Shown piece by piece: positions 17,217-25,705 of a stretch of DNA of 64,000 nt. Source of the DNA: Streptomyces sp. NBC_01264 (GTDB lineage Bacteria > Actinomycetota > Actinomycetes > Streptomycetales > Streptomycetaceae). The stretch is taken from assembly GCF_026340675.1 (NCBI RefSeq), contig NZ_JAPEOX010000001.1:992001-1056000 (forward strand). Reading direction: 5' to 3'. Positions within the stretch are counted from its first letter, which is position 1. Every line of letters begins with the position of its first letter. A program made the translations under genes and the position numbers. The notes under the pieces are model-generated. The model worked only from the letters and a program-made list of their open reading frames with translations. It was not told the origin of the DNA and searched no databases.

Positions 17217-18365
17217 GTGAGCCATGCAATCCGGAGGGCCAGCGAATTGGCCCTGGACGAGACGACGGTCACCGTACTTCGGGCCGCGCTGAAGACGACC
17301 GCCGACGAGGTCGTCCAGGCGATCATCGACGAGGTCCCTCCCTACGCCAACGCCCTTTCGGGCCGCATGGGGGCCACCATCCGCCGAGCCGTCCGCACCG
17401 CCCTGGGGCACTACCTGGACCTCGCGAGCGGATACGCCACGGGCGGCGTCGCGGGCGACGCCGGCGACGCGGCCTACGAGCTGGGCCGCGGCGAGGTGCG
17501 CGACGGCCGCTCGATGGACGCCCTGCTCAGCGCCTACCGCGTCGGCGCCCGCGTGGCCTGGCGATGCCTGGCGGCGGGTGCCGTGCCCGCAGGTCTGCCC
17601 GCCGCAGCGGTCGCCAAGTTCGCCGAGCTGACCTTCGCCTACATCGACGAGCTCTCCGCCGCGAGCGCCGCGGGCCACGCCGACGAACTGGCCGCCCGGG
17701 GCAGGGACCACGAACGCCACCTGGAACACCTGGCACGCGACCTCCTCGCCGACGCGAGCCCCGACGTGCTGCTCGCCTCCGTTCAGCGGGCCGGGTGGCA
17801 GCCTCCGGTCTCGCTGACCGCGGTCCTGCTGCCGGCCGCCCAGGCCCGGCCCGCCTACCGCGGGCTCGACCCGAACACCCTCGTCCTCGACGACCTGCCG
17901 GACGCCACCGGTGTGCTGCTCGTCCCCGATGCCGACCGGTCACATCTCCTGCGGCAGCTGACCGACCGCACCGCCGTGGTCGGCCCGGCCCGGCCATGGC
18001 ATCGCGCATCCGCCTCGTACGCACGAGCCGAACGCGCGCGCGCCCTCTCCGCCGACATCCGCGACACCGAGGAGCACCTGCCCGACCTGGTGCTGAGCGC
18101 TGACGCCGACGCGTTCGCAGACCTGCGTGCCCGAGCCCTCGCACCGTTGCGGACCTTGCCCGCCGCGACCGCCCGGCGGCTGGAGGAGACCCTGCGTGCG
18201 TGGCTGCTGCACCAGGGCAGGCGCGACGAGGTGGCGGCGGCGCTGTTCGTCCATCCCCAGACGGTCCGGTACCGGATGACGCAGCTGCGGGACCTGTTCC
18301 CGGACCTCGCATCGCCCCAGCGGGTCCTTGAACTGACCCTGGCGGTCGGCCTCCGCGTCAGCTGA
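17217..18365 (+). CDS. PucR-family transcriptional regulator
   Basis: A 382-residue regulator with a helical N-terminal sensing region (about 1-170), a central GGDEF-like fold region and a C-terminal PucR-type helix-turn-helix where FVHPQTVRYRMTQLRDLF is the recognition part. GTG 17217 is the start. The gene is divergent from the reductase-desaturase operon with only 86 bases between, so control of membrane lipid unsaturation is the most likely job. No effector can be deduced. Confidence 0.82.
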   Translation: MSHAIRRASELALDETTVTVLRAALKTTADEVVQAIIDEVPPYANALSGRMGATIRRAVRTALGHYLDLASGYATGGVAGDAGDAAYELGRGEVRDGRSMDALLSAYRVGARVAWRCLAAGAVPAGLPAAAVAKFAELTFAYIDELSAASAAGHADELAARGRDHERHLEHLARDLLADASPDVLLASVQRAGWQPPVSLTAVLLPAAQARPAYRGLDPNTLVLDDLPDATGVLLVPDADRSHLLRQLTDRTAVVGPARPWHRASASYARAERARALSADIRDTEEHLPDLVLSADADAFADLRARALAPLRTLPAATARRLEETLRAWLLHQGRRDEVAAALFVHPQTVRYRMTQLRDLFPDLASPQRVLELTLAVGLRVS

Positions 18366-18424
18366 CACGCACTTCCGTCACGGCCTCACCGCGCCGGCTC
18401 GTGGAGCTCGGCTCGGGCGGCCCC

Positions 18425-19453
18425 TCACACTGCCGGCAGCGGCGAACGCAGCGCGCTGCGCCCCTGGTCCCAGGCCCGGCGGATGTGGTGGGCGAGGCGG
18501 TCTTCCAGGAGGACGGTCGCCGCGCACCCGAAGGCGACGTCCGCCTCCAGCTCCGGTTCATCGGCCAGGAGCCCGCCGATCACCTCGCGGCGTACGACCT
18601 GTTCGTGGACGGCGTCGGCCTCGACGTGCTCGGCGTAGAAGTGCTCGGCGGCGGGTCCCGCGCCGCAGCGCCGCATGGCCTTGGCCAGGCGTCTGGACCC
18701 GGGCGAGGAGGTGACCTCGACGCAGGCGAAGTGGCCGACGAGAGCGCCGCGCAGGGCCCGGTGCAGGCCGAAGAGGGACATCAGGTTCACCGTCGCGAGC
18801 AGGGGCGCCGGCGCCCGGTCCAGGTACAGGCCGTAACGGGGATCCAGGTCGAGGTCCGTCATGAGGTCCGCGAAGAGTTGTGCGTGGACGCGGTCCGCAC
18901 GGCCGGCGCCGAACTCGTCGTACTCGATGGCGGCCAACCCGGCTTTGGCCCGGCCGGTGAGCCGGGGGATCGCCCAGGCGTGCGGGTCCGCTTCCTTGAG
19001 GTGGTAGAGGGATCTGAGGGCCGCGTACTCGCGTAGCTGCCACAGCTCGCCCTCGGTCTCGAGGTGGTGGCTGAGGCTGCCGGAGAGGGCGATGGGCTCC
19101 AGGAGGAGCGGCGCGAAGGCTTCCCCGACCGATCGGGGCGCGTCGGACAGCTCGGTGCGCAGGGCGTGGAGGAAGCGGGTTTCCATGGCTTGGCGGAGCC
19201 GGAGCAGCTCAGGGTCCCATTCCCGTTCGTCGTCCACGCCTTCGAAACCGCGGTAGTGGAGTTCGTAGAGGAGGTACAGGGCGAGCTGGAGGTCCTCGCC
19301 CGCCGGGTCCGCCTTCAGTATCGCCTTGGGGGCGTAGACCGGCGGGCCGCCGTAGCGCAGGGCCTGGGTCACGGCCCGGGACAGCTCGCCCCGGCCCGCG
19401 ACCAGCCGGGGGCCGGAGGTGGCCGATGCCGTGGTCGGGCTGGGAAGCGTCAT
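18425..19453 (-). CDS. Iron-containing redox enzyme (haem-oxygenase-like fold)
   Basis: A 342-residue all-helical protein of the haem-oxygenase-like diiron group. Candidate iron ligands occur in LLYELHYRGFEG, SHHLETEGELW, AAIEYDEFG and HFYAEHVEADAVHEQ, giving the E-H/E-D-H pattern of the family. Relatives carry out oxygen-dependent N-oxygenation or decarboxylative C-C cleavage, but the substrate here is unknown. Its ATG overlaps the stop of the CDGSH gene by four bases, so the two are translationally coupled. Confidence 0.78.
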   Translation of the reverse strand: MTLPSPTTASATSGPRLVAGRGELSRAVTQALRYGGPPVYAPKAILKADPAGEDLQLALYLLYELHYRGFEGVDDEREWDPELLRLRQAMETRFLHALRTELSDAPRSVGEAFAPLLLEPIALSGSLSHHLETEGELWQLREYAALRSLYHLKEADPHAWAIPRLTGRAKAGLAAIEYDEFGAGRADRVHAQLFADLMTDLDLDPRYGLYLDRAPAPLLATVNLMSLFGLHRALRGALVGHFACVEVTSSPGSRRLAKAMRRCGAGPAAEHFYAEHVEADAVHEQVVRREVIGGLLADEPELEADVAFGCAATVLLEDRLAHHIRRAWDQGRSALRSPLPAV

Positions 19454-19725
19454 GAAGGGTTCCTGTCCTCGGGCGGCGCGTCCTGGGGCGGCGCGGCGGG
19501 CCGCTCGCGGTGCCGGTGGCTGGTGTCGCACCACGGGTACGTACGGCTGCGACGGCAGGTGCACACCGCGACCATGAAGCGGTCGGACCGGGCGACCGTC
19601 CCGTCGTCCAGGACGACCTCGACCGGCCCCTCGACCAGGACCGGTCCGTTCGGTTCCACGGTCACCCGGCGGGCCGGCCCCGCCGCGGAGACCGGGTTAG
19701 GGTCACGTTCACATGGGCCGCGCAC
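19450..19725 (-). CDS. CDGSH-type iron-sulfur protein
   Basis: A 91-residue protein with the CDGSH 2Fe-2S motif in the form CTCRRSRTYPWCDTSH, giving the three Cys and one His ligands. A beta strand region (GPVLVEGPVEVV) precedes it, as in mitoNEET-like bacterial proteins. GTG 19725 is used as the start; it overlaps the end of the methyltransferase gene. Coupling to the diiron protein downstream suggests it supplies electrons or an Fe-S cluster to that enzyme. Confidence 0.82.
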   Translation of the reverse strand: MRGPCERDPNPVSAAGPARRVTVEPNGPVLVEGPVEVVLDDGTVARSDRFMVAVCTCRRSRTYPWCDTSHRHRERPAAPPQDAPPEDRNPS

Positions 19726-20394
19726 GGATGATCACCAACTCTTCCCATTCCTGGGCTTCGGCCGCCAGCCCCTGGCGCTCGAGCCAGGACCGTCGCGAAC
19801 GCAGTACGGGACCCCACGGCACGGAGACCTTCGCGGTGACCTCGGCGGCCAGCCCCACCCTGGCCAGGCTCTCCAGCGTCTCCTCGGCTCGGCACATCTG
19901 CGAGTGCACGAGGGCAGGACTCCCCCGGGACGCAGCAGGACCGGGGCCCTCCCGCAGATCCGGTCGAGGACCGCTCGCCCGTCGGGGCCGGCGTCCCAGG
20001 CCCGCTGCGGACCGTGCGACGGAAGCCGGTCCTCCGGCGCCGGCACGTACGGCGGGTTCGCCACGACGAGGTCGAAGCGACGGCCCGCGGTGCGTGCCGC
20101 GAAATCGCCGTGCACGACGTGCAGGGGCAAGCGGCGGCGCAGGGAGTTCAAGCGGGTCGTGACCACAGCGGGCCAGGAAACATCGACGGCCATGACCCGG
20201 GCTCCCGTGGCTGCGGCCTGCAGCGCCAGCGCTCCGGTGCCCGTACCGATCTCCAGCACGTCGCTCTGCGGCCCGATCTCCTCTTGGCCGAGCGCCTCCG
20301 CGAGGAGAAGGGTGTCCGGCTGCGGCCGGTAGACGCCGGGTAGGGCCATCAGTCCGGCGGACAGTGGGGGCAAGGACAGAGCCGTGTCGGGCAT
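19709..20394 (-). pseudogene. HemK2/MTQ2-like SAM methyltransferase, frameshifted
   Basis: The first part carries the SAM-binding motif VLEIGTGTGALALQ and the amino-methyltransferase motif NPPYVPAP. After LLRPGGVL (near 19918) the frame must shift by one base to continue as LVHSQMCRAEETLESL to the stop at 19709. One base appears to be missing around 19908-19918. The joined product would be about 228 residues, the normal size for this family, which modifies Gln/Lys in proteins or small N-containing compounds. ATG 20394 follows GGAGG. It may be intact if the base is a sequence error. Confidence 0.75.
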
Positions 20395-20435
20395 CGCGCA
20401 CCTCCTGGTCGTACCGCACTTCACGTCGGGCGTGC

Positions 20436-20666
20436 TCAAACCCGGGGACCGTGGCCGGCGGCGTCGTCGTCCGGTGTCTGCCAGGAGTCCTCACGCTGCC
20501 GTGCCGCGGGGTTCTGCTCGGCCGGCCGGACAGGAGCACGGCGCCGTGCGCTCCGTCGGCTGCCGTACCAGAACGCACCGATCAGAAGCACGACCACCAC
20601 CACTCCGGCGATCACGAGGAAGAGCGCTCCCTGGCCTTCGGCAGCAAGACTTTCGGTAGGAATCAT
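20436..20666 (-). CDS. Small single-pass membrane protein (DUF6479-like)
   Basis: A 76-residue protein with one transmembrane helix (LFLVIAGVVVVVLLIGAFWYG) followed by a basic stretch RRSARRR and a polar tail. This matches the layout of the Streptomyces DUF6479 family, whose role is unknown. It lies among other small stress-type proteins. Confidence 0.7.
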   Translation of the reverse strand: MIPTESLAAEGQGALFLVIAGVVVVVLLIGAFWYGSRRSARRRAPVRPAEQNPAARQREDSWQTPDDDAAGHGPRV

Positions 20667-20694
20667 GGGTGGCGCCTACCCGCGATCGGCGGAT

Positions 20695-20708
20695 CTACGG
20701 ATCCGTAG
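20695..20708. promoter_or_regulatory. 14-bp palindrome in divergent promoter
   Basis: CTACGGATCCGTAG is a perfect palindrome in the 172-base gap between the divergent DUF6479-like and NADH dehydrogenase-like genes. A regulator site is plausible but unproven. Confidence 0.3.
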
Positions 20709-20838
20709 GCGGTCACCGCCCCGTGCGGTGCGCCCAAGGTCATCGTGCTGGAGTCGTCCGTCCCGCTTTCCGTGTGCAGGGAACGGCCTGCCGGGGAAGG
20801 CGCGCCGGGGACCGTACACCTGAGGAGGGACGGACACC

Positions 20839-22204
20839 ATGGCACGACCGAGGATCGTGGTCGTCGGCGCGGGCTTCGCCGGCGTCGCCTGCGTACGCCG
20901 CCTGGAGCGGACACTGTCACCCGGGGAGGCGGAGATCCTGCTGGTCACTCCGTTCTCCTACCAGCTCTACCTGCCCCTGCTCCCGCAGGTGGCCTCGGGG
21001 GTGCTCACGCCCCAGTCCGTGGCGGTGTCGCTGCGCCGCAGCCGCCGCCACCGGACCCGGATCGTGCCCGGCGGGGCCGTGGGCGTCGATACCCGGGCCA
21101 AGGTCTGCGTCATCCGGAAGATCACCGGGGAGCTGGTGGACCAGCCGTACGACCACCTGGTGCTCGCGCCGGGGAGCGTGACCCGCACCTTCGACATCCC
21201 GGGCCTGGCGGAGCACGGCCGCGGCATGAAGACGCTGGCCGAAGCGGCCCACCTGCGCGACCACGTGATCGCCCAGCTGGACCTGGCCGACGCCGCCGCA
21301 CCGGGCTCCGCGGAACGGGCCTCACGGCTCGGCTTCGTCGTGGTGGGAGGTGGTTACGCGGGCACCGAGACGGCCGCCTCCCTGGAGCGGCTCACCACGA
21401 ACGCCGCAGGCCGGTACCCCCGGCTGGACCGGCGCGAGATCAGCTGGCACCTCGTCGACGTGGCCCCGAAACTGATGCCCGAGATCGGCGACCGGCTGGG
21501 CCGGGCGGCCCTCGACGTGCTGCGCCGCCGTGGCATCGAGGTCTCGCTCGGCTCCTCCGTCGCCAAGACGGGTGCCGAAGGAGGTCACCCTCACCGACGG
21601 CCGCGTGCTGCCCTGCCGCACCCTCATCTGGACGGCCGGCGTCGCCGCGAGCCCGCTCATCGCCACCCTGGGCGCCGAAACCGCGAAGAGCGGCCGGCTC
21701 GTCGTCGCTCCCGACCTGCGGGTGCCGGGGGCGGAGGGCGCGCTCGCGCTCGGTGACGCGGCGGCCGTGCCCGACCTCGCCGGCGGCAAGGACGGTGCGG
21801 TGTGCCCGCCCACCGCGCAGCACGCCGAGCGCCAGGGCAGGCTCGCCGCCGACAACGTCGTCGCCACGCTGCGGGGCACGCCGCTGCGTCCCTACGTCCA
21901 CAAGGACCTCGGGCTGGTCGTGGACCTGGGCGGCCGTGACGGCGTCTCCCGACCGCTCGGCATCGGCCTGCGCGGGATGCCCGCCCAGGCCGTGGCCCGC
22001 GGCTACCACTGGGCGGCGCTGCGCACCGGGGCCGCGAAGACCCGGGTGATGACGAACTGGCTCCTGAACGCCGTGGCCGGCGACGACTTCGTCCGGACCG
22101 GCTTCCAGACGTACAAGCCGGGGACGCTGCACGACTTCGAGTACACGGGCCACTACCTCACCGCGGAGCAGGTACGGGCCCGCACGGCGGCCGACGGTGG
22201 CTGA
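20839..22204 (+). pseudogene. NAD(P)/FAD-dependent oxidoreductase (type II NADH dehydrogenase-like), frameshifted
   Basis: The first frame starts with the FAD-binding RIVVVGAGFAG motif and includes the NAD-binding VVGGGYAGTE, both diagnostic of Ndh-2. At 21570-21572 a run of three G breaks the frame; with two G it reads through as KTVPKEVTLTDGR into the second frame, which contains TLIWTAGVAASP, the FAD motif ALGDAAAVPD and the expected C-terminus to 22204. The restored protein would be about 454 residues, normal for the family. Such enzymes pass electrons from NADH to the quinone pool. The insertion could be a sequence error. Confidence 0.85.
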
Positions 22205-22312
22205 CCGTTCCGGCGAAGGAGGTCTCGCGCAGGGCAACCCGCTGGCCGGCCGGCAGTTTTCATAGGGATTGTCGCCCTACGGGGGAAGAGGGGAGGGGTG
22301 AGAGGAGTTGTG

Positions 22313-22693
22313 ATGCCAGAACTGGAGCGCCGGATGGCCGGACTTGGGTGCGGGGATGCCCGGCAGGTCGCCCGGGAGGCACTCGCCGGCGTTGGAGTGG
22401 GTCAGCGTGCACTGGACGATGCGCTGACAGTGGTCACGGAGCTCGTGACCAATGCGATCCGGCATGCGGGCGGCGTGACCGGCTTCCGAATCCGCTCTCT
22501 CCCCGGGGCCGTGGCGATCGAGGTGTCGGATGCGTACCCGCTGATGCCCTGCTCGCCGGGGACACCGGCCTCGGTGCCGGGCGGGTTCGGCTGGGTCCTG
22601 GTCCGCAGGCTGACGAGCCGAACGGATATCCGGTCCCGCCATGACGGGAAGACCATCACCGCCTACCTTCCCCTCACCACTTCGGCCACTTAG
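22313..22693 (+). CDS. ATP-binding protein, anti-sigma-factor kinase type (HATPase_c)
   Basis: A 126-residue GHKL ATPase. The N box is VVTELVTNAIRHAGG, and the glycine-rich part is GGFGWVLVRRL, followed by GKTITAYLPL. This matches RsbW-like stand-alone kinases abundant in Streptomyces, which phosphorylate anti-anti-sigma factors. ATG 22313 is placed five bases after AGGAG. The neighbours are stress proteins, which fits a role in a general stress circuit. Confidence 0.8.
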   Translation: MPELERRMAGLGCGDARQVAREALAGVGVGQRALDDALTVVTELVTNAIRHAGGVTGFRIRSLPGAVAIEVSDAYPLMPCSPGTPASVPGGFGWVLVRRLTSRTDIRSRHDGKTITAYLPLTTSAT

Positions 22694-22758
22694 CGCAATT
22701 CCACTGCGTGCATGCTTCCGGCGAGTTCGGGCAAGAGCGGCTCTGGAGGTTGATAACT

Positions 22759-22920
22759 ATGGTTCCCCTGCTTCTCGTTCTTCTGCTGATTCTGGTCCTC
22801 GTCGGTGCGGGTTTCGCGATCAAGATTCTCTGGTGGGTCGCCATCGCGGTCCTGGTGCTGTGGCTGATCGGTTTCGTCGCCCGCCCGAAGGGTCGCAGCG
22901 GCCGCTGGTACCGCTGGTAG
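22759..22920 (+). CDS. Small hydrophobic membrane protein
   Basis: A 53-residue protein made of two adjacent hydrophobic helices separated by a short KILWW turn, ending in a basic RPKGRSGRWYRW tail. It resembles the short stress-induced hydrophobic proteins of Streptomyces. An RBS GGAGG lies nine bases upstream of the ATG. Confidence 0.7.
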   Translation: MVPLLLVLLLILVLVGAGFAIKILWWVAIAVLVLWLIGFVARPKGRSGRWYRW

Positions 22921-23060
22921 GTGCCCGACACAGGTGCAGTTCAGGCGGAAATCAAATGAACCACCGCACACCACAAGCCCCACGCGGGAAATGCCGGGAA
23001 TTCGCTTCCCTTCCGTTTCCCATTTCTATCGGAGGAGTTGTTTCGCGTGACTGAGCAGAT

Positions 23061-23414
23061 ATGGAGTTCAAGTCGACTGCGGGCCACCTGGCCGGCACCG
23101 ATCTGACGGGGTACAAGGTCGAGGCGGCCGACGGCAGCATCGGCAAGGTCGACAAGCACTCCGACGAGGTCGGTGACGCTTACCTGGTCGTGGACACCGG
23201 AGTCTGGATCTTCGGCAAGGAAGTCCTGCTGCCGGCGAGCACCGTGACCCGCGTCGACCCGCAGGAGAAGAAGGTCTACGTCGACCGGACCAAGGAGCAG
23301 ATCAAGAGCGCTCCCGAGTTCCACCGAGACCAGCACCTCGGCAACGCCGGCTACCACGAAGAACTCGGCACCTACTACGGCACCGGCGCCCCCTTCGGGG
23401 GCCGTCCCGCCTGA
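23061..23414 (+). CDS. PRC-barrel domain protein
   Basis: A 117-residue PRC-barrel protein, with GTDLTGYKVEAADGSIGKVD and VDTGVWIFGKEVLLPA as the characteristic strands. The N-terminus looks damaged: the good RBS GGAGGAG belongs to a GTG at 23047 in another frame that reads VTEQIWS, and adding one T near 23068-23070 would join it to FKSTAGHLAG, the usual start of this family. So the true gene probably begins at 23047 and one base is missing. PRC-barrel proteins of this kind are stress-induced and bind RNA or proteins. Confidence 0.75.
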   Translation: MEFKSTAGHLAGTDLTGYKVEAADGSIGKVDKHSDEVGDAYLVVDTGVWIFGKEVLLPASTVTRVDPQEKKVYVDRTKEQIKSAPEFHRDQHLGNAGYHEELGTYYGTGAPFGGRPA

Positions 23415-23425
23415 CCCTCGGGCAT

Positions 23426-23463
23426 GTCTGCGGCCCGGCCCCTCCTGGGGCCGGGCCGCAGAC
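23426..23463. terminator. Strong terminator after the PRC-barrel gene
   Basis: A perfect 17-base stem (core TCTGCGGCCCGGCCCC) with a four-base TCCT loop begins 11 bases after the stop codon. Confidence 0.8.
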
Positions 23464-23548
23464 GCATGACCGGCCGCGCCGAAGACCCGAAGCGGCGCGG
23501 ACGATGACCGACGCGCTGAGCGCCGTGCTCACGCGGATGTTCGCCACG

Positions 23549-23587
23549 CTTCACGCCCCCGGCCTTTGTCCGGCCGGGGGCGTGAAG
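23549..23587. terminator. Terminator after the DUF4236 gene
   Basis: Perfect 16-base arms (CTTCACGCCCCCGGCC and complement) with a seven-base loop sit 20 bases beyond the stop of the minus-strand DUF4236 gene and can serve both directions. Confidence 0.75.
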
Positions 23588-23606
23588 TCATCGGGTCGTG
23601 CGCGGA

Positions 23607-23798
23607 TCAGCCGCGGCGGGTCTTGCGCCAGCCGAAGGGGCCGGGCAGGTTCATCGAGGTGGTGCGGCGCCCGGTGCTGCTGCGGGTGCGGCGGGGGCCG
23701 TACTTGCCGCCGCCGGTGGTGATCGACCACGACTTGCGGTTGATGTTGAGCCGGACACCGGGCAGGATCCTGAAGCTCTTGCGGAATGTCAGCGGCAT
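23607..23798 (-). CDS. DUF4236 domain protein
   Basis: A 63-residue basic protein that begins MPLTFRKSFRILPGVRLNIN and ends in PGPFGWRKTRRG, the conserved pattern of DUF4236. The family is widespread in Actinobacteria and Firmicutes, and its role is unknown. The many Arg, Ser and Gly residues suggest a compact beta protein binding nucleic acid or membrane, but this is only a guess. Confidence 0.85.
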   Translation of the reverse strand: MPLTFRKSFRILPGVRLNINRKSWSITTGGGKYGPRRTRSSTGRRTTSMNLPGPFGWRKTRRG

Positions 23799-24475
23799 AT
23801 CGTTTCACTTCCTCGGTGCGCATGCGGACGGGGGGCGAACTGTGCCTACATTCAGGCAGGTTGACGTACCGCCCGTATGTCCGGTGGTCCCCGTTCCATG
23901 CGTCTGACGGCACCTCAGAGTTGTTTCCGCAGAGGTTGTTTGCCCGGCCGGAAGCGGGTCAGACGCATGGACAGCGGAGCACGCAGCCCGGACTGCAGCG
24001 AGGCTTCGCCGGCCGGAGTCGTGCGAGAACGATGCTCACGCGGCCCCGGCCCCCCGCACCACGACTGCCGCACGGGATCCGCGCGGCATCGGGAACTCCG
24101 ACGCCCCCGGCCATCTCTCCCGGTCGCGGCGGCGGAGCGGCTTCCCGGCAGCCCCCGACGACGGCGCTCAGACCACCGTCCCCGGGCCTCGGATCCCGGC
24201 GGCAGCCGCACACCCGAGATCACAGACCGGGCGCGGACACCGGGCAAACCCTCGCCGAGCTCCCGGCCTTCGAGGGTGAGCAGCTCGGCGTCGCGCTCGC
24301 CGTCGCCGCGTACGAGACGTAGCGCGGGCGACCGATCGCGCACCGCGCGAGGCACGCGGAGAGGTGGACCTCGCCGCGCCCAGAACACCACCACCGCGTC
24401 CTGTCCGTTTCAGACGGCTCGCAGCGGTCATACGGGGTTCCGTAAGGCATTTCCACCGTAGAGGAGTGATCAGCT
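23799..24475. other. Gene-free region upstream of csbD
   Basis: About 680 bases with several overlapping open frames but none with an RBS, a recognisable motif or consistent codon bias. The last part (24420-24475) contains the RBS GAGGAG and presumably the promoter of csbD. I see nothing else supportable. Confidence 0.4.
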
Positions 24476-24649
24476 GTGTCTGGTGAGCAGAAGGCCGAAG
24501 CGAAGGGCGAGCAGGCCAAGGGCAAGCTCAAGGAGGCCGCTGGGCGCCTGACGGGCAACGAGCGTCTGACGGCGGAAGGCCGCGCGGAGCAGGCCAAGGG
24601 CGATGCCCGCGACGCCAAGGAAAAGATCAAGAACATGTTCAAGCGCTGA
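24476..24649 (+). CDS. csbD: CsbD-family stress response protein
   Basis: A 57-residue, highly charged, Lys/Glu/Ala-rich helical protein. It contains GKLKEAAGRLTGNERL and AEQAKGDARDAKEKI, the diagnostic repeats of CsbD. The GTG start at 24476 has GAGGAG ten bases upstream. Family members are general-stress (SigB-type) proteins of unknown mechanism. It is followed immediately by its own terminator. Confidence 0.9.
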   Translation: MSGEQKAEAKGEQAKGKLKEAAGRLTGNERLTAEGRAEQAKGDARDAKEKIKNMFKR

Positions 24650-24659
24650 CCTCACACGC

Positions 24660-24697
24660 CGTGAGAGCGGGACCGCTGCAGCGGTCCCGCCCTCACG
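24660..24697 (+). terminator. csbD terminator
   Basis: A perfect 24-base palindromic core (arms GCGGGACCGCTG and complement) is extended by a CGTGAG/CTCACG outer stem with one mismatch, 11 bases after the csbD stop. Confidence 0.8.
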
Positions 24698-24821
24698 CAT
24701 GTCGACGCGCAGCCGGCTGACCTCAGCGCAGAACGCGGACTGCCCCTGCTCCACCGAACCGGCCGCGCACACCGACCCCAGGCCGAGTTCTCCTCCGCGG
24801 CCCTTCGGCCTCCCCGGAGGG

Positions 24822-25595
24822 TCAGGCGCGGCGCGGGCGCGTAGCGGTGTCCAGATAGAAGGAATCGATGCTCTGGACGGCCTGCTCGAACTCCTCCAGA
24901 TTGACCGGCTTCGTCACGTACGCGTTGGCGTGGCTGGTGTAGGCGCCGACGACGTCGTCGGGTGCCGAGGAGGTCGTGAGGACGACGACGGGGATGGTCT
25001 GGAGGTCGGCGTCGTTCTTCAGGATGCGCAGCAGGTCCCGGCCGTTCATCCGGGGCATGTTCAGGTCGAGCACGATGAGGTCGGGACGCGGGCTGTCGGG
25101 GTCGCGCAGGTGCTCCAGGGCGGCGACGCCGTCGGTGGCCTGGACGAGATTGCGGGCCCCGCGCTCGGAGAGCGCCTCCTCGATGAGCATGGCGTCCGCG
25201 ATGTCGTCTTCCACGAGCAGCACGTCGAACGGTCGGGCGGGGTCGTTCATCGTCATCTGCTCCGTGAGTGCATCGTCGGTGTGGTTGAAGAGCCCGGGCC
25301 AGCGGCGGCGGGCTCCCTGGCGGGTCATGCCGCATGCACGGCCGATCTGGGGGTATCCGGCTCCCGCACGCACGGCGTCCGTGGCCGCTTCGCGCTGCAG
25401 TCGTTCCACGGCCTGTTGAAGGTGGTCGAGTACGTGCAGACGTGCCAGGGCCTGCGAGCGGGCGTCCGCCGCAGGATCGGAGAGGTCCTTCTGCAGACCG
25501 AGGGCCAGGCGCCGGGCGAGGTCCGCGACGGCCGCATCGGCGACGGCGGCCGTCTCCTTCGGGGTGGTCCGCAGGTGGAAGTTGGTGCCGGGCAT
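24822..25595 (-). CDS. Fusion of an HTH protein with a response-regulator receiver domain
   Basis: A 257-residue protein in two parts. Residues 1-105 are helical and end in GMTRQGARRRWPGLF, like the stand-alone small HTH proteins of Streptomyces. Residues 116-250 are a receiver domain of the Rcp1 type with acidic VEDD, phosphoacceptor D177 in VLDLNMP, TTSS and the conserved Lys in YVTKPVN. Met116 is preceded by GGAG at suitable spacing, so an internal start could also release a free receiver. It is divergent from a histidine kinase gene, the likely partner. Confidence 0.8.
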   Translation of the reverse strand: MPGTNFHLRTTPKETAAVADAAVADLARRLALGLQKDLSDPAADARSQALARLHVLDHLQQAVERLQREAATDAVRAGAGYPQIGRACGMTRQGARRRWPGLFNHTDDALTEQMTMNDPARPFDVLLVEDDIADAMLIEEALSERGARNLVQATDGVAALEHLRDPDSPRPDLIVLDLNMPRMNGRDLLRILKNDADLQTIPVVVLTTSSAPDDVVGAYTSHANAYVTKPVNLEEFEQAVQSIDSFYLDTATRPRRA

Positions 25596-25625
25596 ACCCG
25601 CACCCTAGGCCCTGATCCGGCCTGC

Positions 25626-25641
25626 GACAACATTTGTTGTC
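25626..25641. promoter_or_regulatory. 16-bp operator-like palindrome GACAACA-TT-TGTTGTC
   Basis: Perfect 7-base arms with a two-base centre lie 31 bases upstream of the HTH-receiver gene and 65 bases before the divergent histidine kinase. It is well placed to be the binding site of the HTH half of the fusion protein and to control both directions. Confidence 0.55.
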
Positions 25642-25705
25642 CGGGCCCTCTACAGTGTGCGCTGCGCCCTGTTCAAGGCGGCTGTCTCGGGAGGGGAATC
25701 AGAGG

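Noticed and set aside
23786..24322. 178-codon plus-strand frame before csbD
   Set aside because: It starts inside the DUF4236 gene on the other strand, is Arg/Pro-rich, lacks an RBS and shows no conserved motif.
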